Source of the DNA: Mesorhizobium sp. CU3
GTDB taxonomy: Bacteria; Pseudomonadota; Alphaproteobacteria; Rhizobiales; Rhizobiaceae
DNA length: 64,000 nucleotides
Reading direction: 5' to 3'
Assembly (NCBI RefSeq): GCF_006442965.1
Contig: NZ_VFWX01000004.1
Location: 124,001-188,000 of the forward strand
Shown: positions 60,922-64,000 of the stretch, piece after piece
Position numbering within the stretch: position 1 is the stretch's first letter
Layout of the letters: each line of letters begins with the position of its first letter
Notes under the pieces: generated by a model
What the model was told of the DNA's origin: nothing
Seen by the model: only the letters and a program-made list of their open reading frames with translations
Databases searched by the model: none
Translations under genes and position numbers: made by a program

Positions 60922-62517
60922 TTATCCGGCCTGGCCTCGATCGCGCGCGAGCAGGAAATCCGCGCAGCGTTCGGCGATCATGATGCAGGGCGCGTTGGTG
61001 TTGCCGCTGACCAGTGTCGGCATGATCGAGGCGTCCGCGACCCGAAGGCGCGGCACGCCGATAACCTGGAGCTTGCTGTCGACGACGGCCATCTCGTCGG
61101 CGCCCATCTTGCAGGTGCCTGCCGGGTGATAGACCGTCTTGGCCAATGAGCGCGCATGGTGCTCCAGCTCGGCGTCGCTCTTGTCGCCATCGCCGGGCGC
61201 AAGCTCGCGAAAACCCAGCGCCCGCATCGACGGAGCTGCAAGGATATCGCGGGCAAGCTTCAGGCCACGCACCAGCGTGTCGACATCTTCGCGGCTCGTC
61301 AGGTTGTTGCCGACGAAGACGATCGGGTCGTTGGCCTCGCGGCTGCGCAGCGAAACCTTGCCGCGCGACACTGGACGCAGGATGCATGGATTGATCGACA
61401 CGCCATGGCCCTCCATGGCCTGTCGCGTGGCATCGCCGACCAGGGCCGGGGTGACGTGGAACTGGATATCCGGCCTGCCCTGCCCGTTCGTGTCGACGAA
61501 GCCGCCGCTCTCGACCACATTGGACGTCAACAGACCGGAACGCGCGAAAAGATATTGCAGGCCGTTCGCGATCGCCCTCAGGCCCTTGTCCTGCCCCTTG
61601 AGCGAGATCGGCCGGTCGGTGATGCCGTAGACGGACGCGGTGATGTGGTCCTGAAAATTCTCACCGACGCCGGGCAGGTGCCGCGTGACGGGAATTCCGA
61701 ACTTGGCCAGTTCGGCGGCGGGACCCAGGCCCGAGAGCATCAGCAGCTTCGGCGTCGCCAGCGCGCCGGCGCACAGCACCACTTCCTCCCTGGCGCGCGC
61801 TTCCAAAACCTGCCCCGCCTTGCGATAGCGGATTCCGACAGCGGCGCCGTTTTCCAACACAAGCCCCTCGGCCGCCGCTTCCACATGCAGCGTCAGCAGC
61901 TTCGAATGGCGGATCGCTTTCAGATAGGTGGCGGCCGTCGAGCCGCGGCGGGCTGCAAAAGTGGTCGTCTGGTAGAAGCCGATTCCGGCCTGCGTCGCGC
62001 CGTTGAAATCGGCACTATGGGACAGGCCGATCTCCTGCGCCGCGCGCACGAAGGCGGAACTGATCGGATGGCGATGGCGCGGCTCAGAAACCTTGAGCGG
62101 ACCGCCGGTGCCATGGAAGGCGTTGGAAAAGGTTTCGTTGTCCTCGCTGCGGCGGAAGACCGGCAATACGTCGTCATAGCCCCAGCCGACGCAGCCGAGA
62201 TCGCGCCATGTGTCATAGTCCTCGGCCTGGCCGCGGATATAGATCATGGCATTGACCGACGAGCCGCCGCCCAGCGTGCGCCCTTGCGGCACCGTCAGCA
62301 CGCGGCCGTTAGCGCCGGGTTCCGGCTCGGTGCGGTACATCCACGTGCGTTTGGTGCCGAGCACGCGCACGAAGGTCGCCGGAATGTGGATGAAGGGCGT
62401 GTCGTCGCGCGGGCCGGCCTCGAGCAGCAGGACGCTCTTGCCCGCGCTCACCAGCCGGTTGGCGAGCACGCAGCCCGAGGAGCCGGCGCCGACGATGACG
62501 TAGTCGTGGACGGACAT
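60922..62517 (-). CDS. GMC-family FAD oxidoreductase (choline dehydrogenase-like), copy 2
   Basis: A 531-residue flavoenzyme. The fingerprint GAGSSGCVLANRL is at 10-22 with E34 (LLLEAG), the first signature is RTLGGGSSVNAMIYIRG, and the catalytic histidine is in VYHPAGTCKMG. The C-terminal NTNAP follows. It is about as long as the enzyme at 9941 but clearly different in sequence. It starts 6 bp after the nitronate monooxygenase-like gene, so it belongs to an operon with the acyl-CoA synthetase, not to the operon downstream. Confidence 0.9.
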   Translation of the reverse strand: MSVHDYVIVGAGSSGCVLANRLVSAGKSVLLLEAGPRDDTPFIHIPATFVRVLGTKRTWMYRTEPEPGANGRVLTVPQGRTLGGGSSVNAMIYIRGQAEDYDTWRDLGCVGWGYDDVLPVFRRSEDNETFSNAFHGTGGPLKVSEPRHRHPISSAFVRAAQEIGLSHSADFNGATQAGIGFYQTTTFAARRGSTAATYLKAIRHSKLLTLHVEAAAEGLVLENGAAVGIRYRKAGQVLEARAREEVVLCAGALATPKLLMLSGLGPAAELAKFGIPVTRHLPGVGENFQDHITASVYGITDRPISLKGQDKGLRAIANGLQYLFARSGLLTSNVVESGGFVDTNGQGRPDIQFHVTPALVGDATRQAMEGHGVSINPCILRPVSRGKVSLRSREANDPIVFVGNNLTSREDVDTLVRGLKLARDILAAPSMRALGFRELAPGDGDKSDAELEHHARSLAKTVYHPAGTCKMGADEMAVVDSKLQVIGVPRLRVADASIMPTLVSGNTNAPCIMIAERCADFLLARDRGQAG

Positions 62518-62523
62518 TCCCTT

Positions 62524-63486
62524 CTAGCTTTCGACCGGATGCGGCAGCGAGGCCACGACACCGGCATATTCCCGGGCGATCATGCGCACGATGTCAGCGG
62601 CGGGCAGGATGTCGCCGACGAGGCCGACGCTTTGACCCGCTTCCAGCTTGCCCTGGTCGACATCGCCGTCGAAGGCAGCGGCCTTGAGCGTGCCGGCGGC
62701 AAACAGCGCGCGGCGCGCCTCGTCGTCCGTGCCATTCTCCTCGGCCTTGCTCATCTCTTCGGCAAAGCGGTTCTTCAGCACGCGGATCATGCCCAGCCCA
62801 CGGCCGACGACGAGCGTATCGGCAATGCCGGCGCCGAGCAGGCGCTGCCGATAGGCATCGTGCAGCCTCGCCTCACTCGACAGCATGAAGCGGGTGCCGA
62901 ACTGGGCCGCGCCGGCGCCAAGCGCCAGCGCCGCCGCCAGGCCGTGCCCGTCGGCGAAGCCGCCGGCAAGGATCAGCGGCATATCGGGAACCGCCTTGGC
63001 GATCGCCCGGCCGAGCACCAGCGTCGAGACCAGCTCCGGCGGCGGATGGCCGCCCGCCTCGCCGCCGACCGCAATCAGCCCGTCGACGCCGGCATCGGCG
63101 GCCTTCCGCGCATGTTCGGCCCCGGCGACCACATGCAGGCAGACAGTGCCGATGGCCTTGAAGCGCTCGATGTATTTCTTCGGCCCGCCCTGCGAGGCGA
63201 TCAGCACCGGTACGCGTTTCTCGATCAGCAGATCGATGATCTCGTCCACGCCCTTCCGGTAAAGCGGCAGGTTGACGGCGAAGGTCCGGTCGGTGCCCGC
63301 GCGGACCTCATCGATCGCGGCGGCGAGGTCGTCGCGATACATCGGACCGGCGGCGATGACGCCGAGGCCGCCCGCGCGCGACACAGCGAGCGGCAGCGCC
63401 GCGTTCGACGAGGCCCAGGACATGCCGGCCTGGACGATCGGCAAGTCGATGCCCAGCAGCCGCGTGACCGGTGTCTCGATCCGCAC
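62524..63486 (-). CDS. Nitronate monooxygenase-like FMN protein
   Basis: A 320-residue TIM-barrel flavoprotein of the NMO family. IDLPIVQAGMSWASSNAALPLAVSRAGGLGVIAAG near the start and VGGEAGGHPPPELVSTLVL with the likely catalytic histidine are present; LILAGGFADGHGLAAALALGA binds the FMN phosphate. The start is GTG 63486 (VRIETPVTRLLG) behind GAGGAG; the longer in-frame reading overlaps the acyl-CoA synthetase. Similar proteins include enoyl reductase-like and nitronate oxidising enzymes, so the substrate is open. Confidence 0.86.
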   Translation of the reverse strand: MRIETPVTRLLGIDLPIVQAGMSWASSNAALPLAVSRAGGLGVIAAGPMYRDDLAAAIDEVRAGTDRTFAVNLPLYRKGVDEIIDLLIEKRVPVLIASQGGPKKYIERFKAIGTVCLHVVAGAEHARKAADAGVDGLIAVGGEAGGHPPPELVSTLVLGRAIAKAVPDMPLILAGGFADGHGLAAALALGAGAAQFGTRFMLSSEARLHDAYRQRLLGAGIADTLVVGRGLGMIRVLKNRFAEEMSKAEENGTDDEARRALFAAGTLKAAAFDGDVDQGKLEAGQSVGLVGDILPAADIVRMIAREYAGVVASLPHPVES

Positions 63487-63496
63487 GACGCTCTCC

Positions 63497-64000
63497 TCAA
63501 AGCCCGAGCAGGCCGCGCGCATGCGCGGCAAGCTGCTTCTTCTGGATCTTGGAACTGGCTGTCATCCCGATAGCCTCGAAGCTGTCGACGATCCAGACAT
63601 GCCGCGGCACCTTGAAACCGGCCATTTCGCTCTTTGCCCAGGCCTTGATCTCTTCCGCATCCGCGGCATGGCCGTCATTGAGGATGACGAAGGCGGCCGG
63701 CACTTCGACCAGCCGCTCTTCCGGAACGCCGACAACCGCCGCCTGCCTTATCGCCGGATGACGATGCAACGCATTCTCGACATCGGCGGGCGAGACGTTC
63801 TCGCCGCCGACGCGGATGATCTCCTTGGCGCGACCGAGGAAGGTGAGCCGCCCGCTCGCATCGAGGGAACCCAGATCGCCTGTCGCCAGCCAGCCCTCGG
63901 TATCGAGCGCCTCGGCCGTCTCCTTCGGCTTGTCGAAATAGCCGAGCATCACGTTCCAGCCGCGGACCAGTATCTCGCCGCTTTCGCCGATCCCGGCATC
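63497..64000 (-). CDS. Acyl-CoA synthetase/AMP-dependent ligase, C-terminal part (cut by window edge)
   Basis: The open frame runs through the window edge at 64000; 167 residues of the C-terminus are visible. GESGEILVRGWNVMLGY, GWLATGDLG, FLGRAKEIIRVGGENVSPADVE and the C-terminal lysine in ASSKIQKKQL are the hallmarks of class I adenylate-forming ligases (hinge and catalytic lysine). It activates a carboxylic acid as CoA thioester. The next gene begins 10 bp after its stop, so it is in an operon with the nitronate monooxygenase-like and GMC genes. Confidence 0.9.
   Translation of the reverse strand, partial: DAGIGESGEILVRGWNVMLGYFDKPKETAEALDTEGWLATGDLGSLDASGRLTFLGRAKEIIRVGGENVSPADVENALHRHPAIRQAAVVGVPEERLVEVPAAFVILNDGHAADAEEIKAWAKSEMAGFKVPRHVWIVDSFEAIGMTASSKIQKKQLAAHARGLLGL

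Noticed and set aside
61156..63573. 805-codon open frame on the forward strand opposite the GMC and nitronate monooxygenase-like genes
   Set aside because: Low-complexity antisense composition and complete overlap with genes that carry clear motifs on the other strand.
54458..64000. Classical reductive pyrimidine (Pyd) or Rut pathway
   Set aside because: The DHOD-like protein lacks the usual NxxCPN segment, the hydrolases are not dihydropyrimidinase-like, and RutA, RutF or PydC homologues are absent.

Overview
The window is about 65% G+C and packed with substrate-binding-protein ABC transporters, each placed beside catabolic enzymes and its own GntR, IclR or AraC regulator. One intergenic element near 11.7 kb resembles the mosaic repeats (RIME) of rhizobia. 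Together these point to an alphaproteobacterium of the Rhizobiales, most like Mesorhizobium; this is inference from style and content, with no rRNA, tRNA or ribosomal marker to confirm it. I see no phage, insertion sequence, CRISPR array or RNA gene. The only clearly atypical gene is a lower-GC orphan at 1.2-1.9 kb.

Layout. 0-1.2 kb: truncated GntR regulator and a divergent beta-hydroxyacid dehydrogenase with a long hairpin between them. 1.2-1.9 kb: orphan with a HEPN-type motif. 2.1-11.5 kb: GntR, FAD-linked 2-hydroxyacid dehydrogenase, glyoxalase, ribose-type ABC transporter with two permeases, and a GMC oxidoreductase. 11.9-18.9 kb: uronate dehydrogenase-like protein, GntR, 5-dehydro-4-deoxyglucarate dehydratase, a second sugar ABC transporter and an aldo/keto reductase, which looks like an oxidative hexuronate route. 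19-21.2 kb: Dyp-type peroxidase and beta-lactamase-fold hydrolase. 21.5-30.8 kb: a branched-chain-amino-acid-type transporter divided over two divergent operons, with GntR, DUF3830, TIGR04076-like, aldo/keto reductase, NTF2-like and DAO-type oxidase genes. 30.8-34.2 kb: IclR, a two-piece AtuA/DUF1446 system and an SMP-30 lactonase around a 10-bp-arm palindrome. 34.3-48.3 kb: AraC regulator and a ten-gene operon (HyuA, HyuB, LivG, F, H, M, binding protein, class III aminotransferase, semialdehyde dehydrogenase, PRISE-like reductase). 48.6-54.2 kb: polyamine-type transporter with a second aminotransferase. 54.5-60.8 kb: IclR and a seven-gene operon (DHOD-like flavoprotein, DUF6282, cupin, aldehyde dehydrogenase, small membrane protein, RidA, amidohydrolase). 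60.9-64 kb: GMC oxidoreductase, nitronate monooxygenase-like protein and the end of an acyl-CoA synthetase.

How the parts work together. In the 34-48 kb operon, ATP-dependent HyuAB opens an amide or lactam ring; the resulting omega-amino acid could be transaminated and oxidised to a dicarboxylate. This is the logic of bacterial lactam catabolism, but the substrate is inferred. Direct repeats 21 bp apart upstream of hyuA suit the AraC protein encoded at the far end. The IclR protein at 54.5 kb probably links the polyamine-type transport operon with the 55-61 kb operon, because a related inverted motif occurs upstream of both. All five complete solute-binding-protein genes are followed by strong stem-loops, which fits higher expression of the binding protein than of the permeases.
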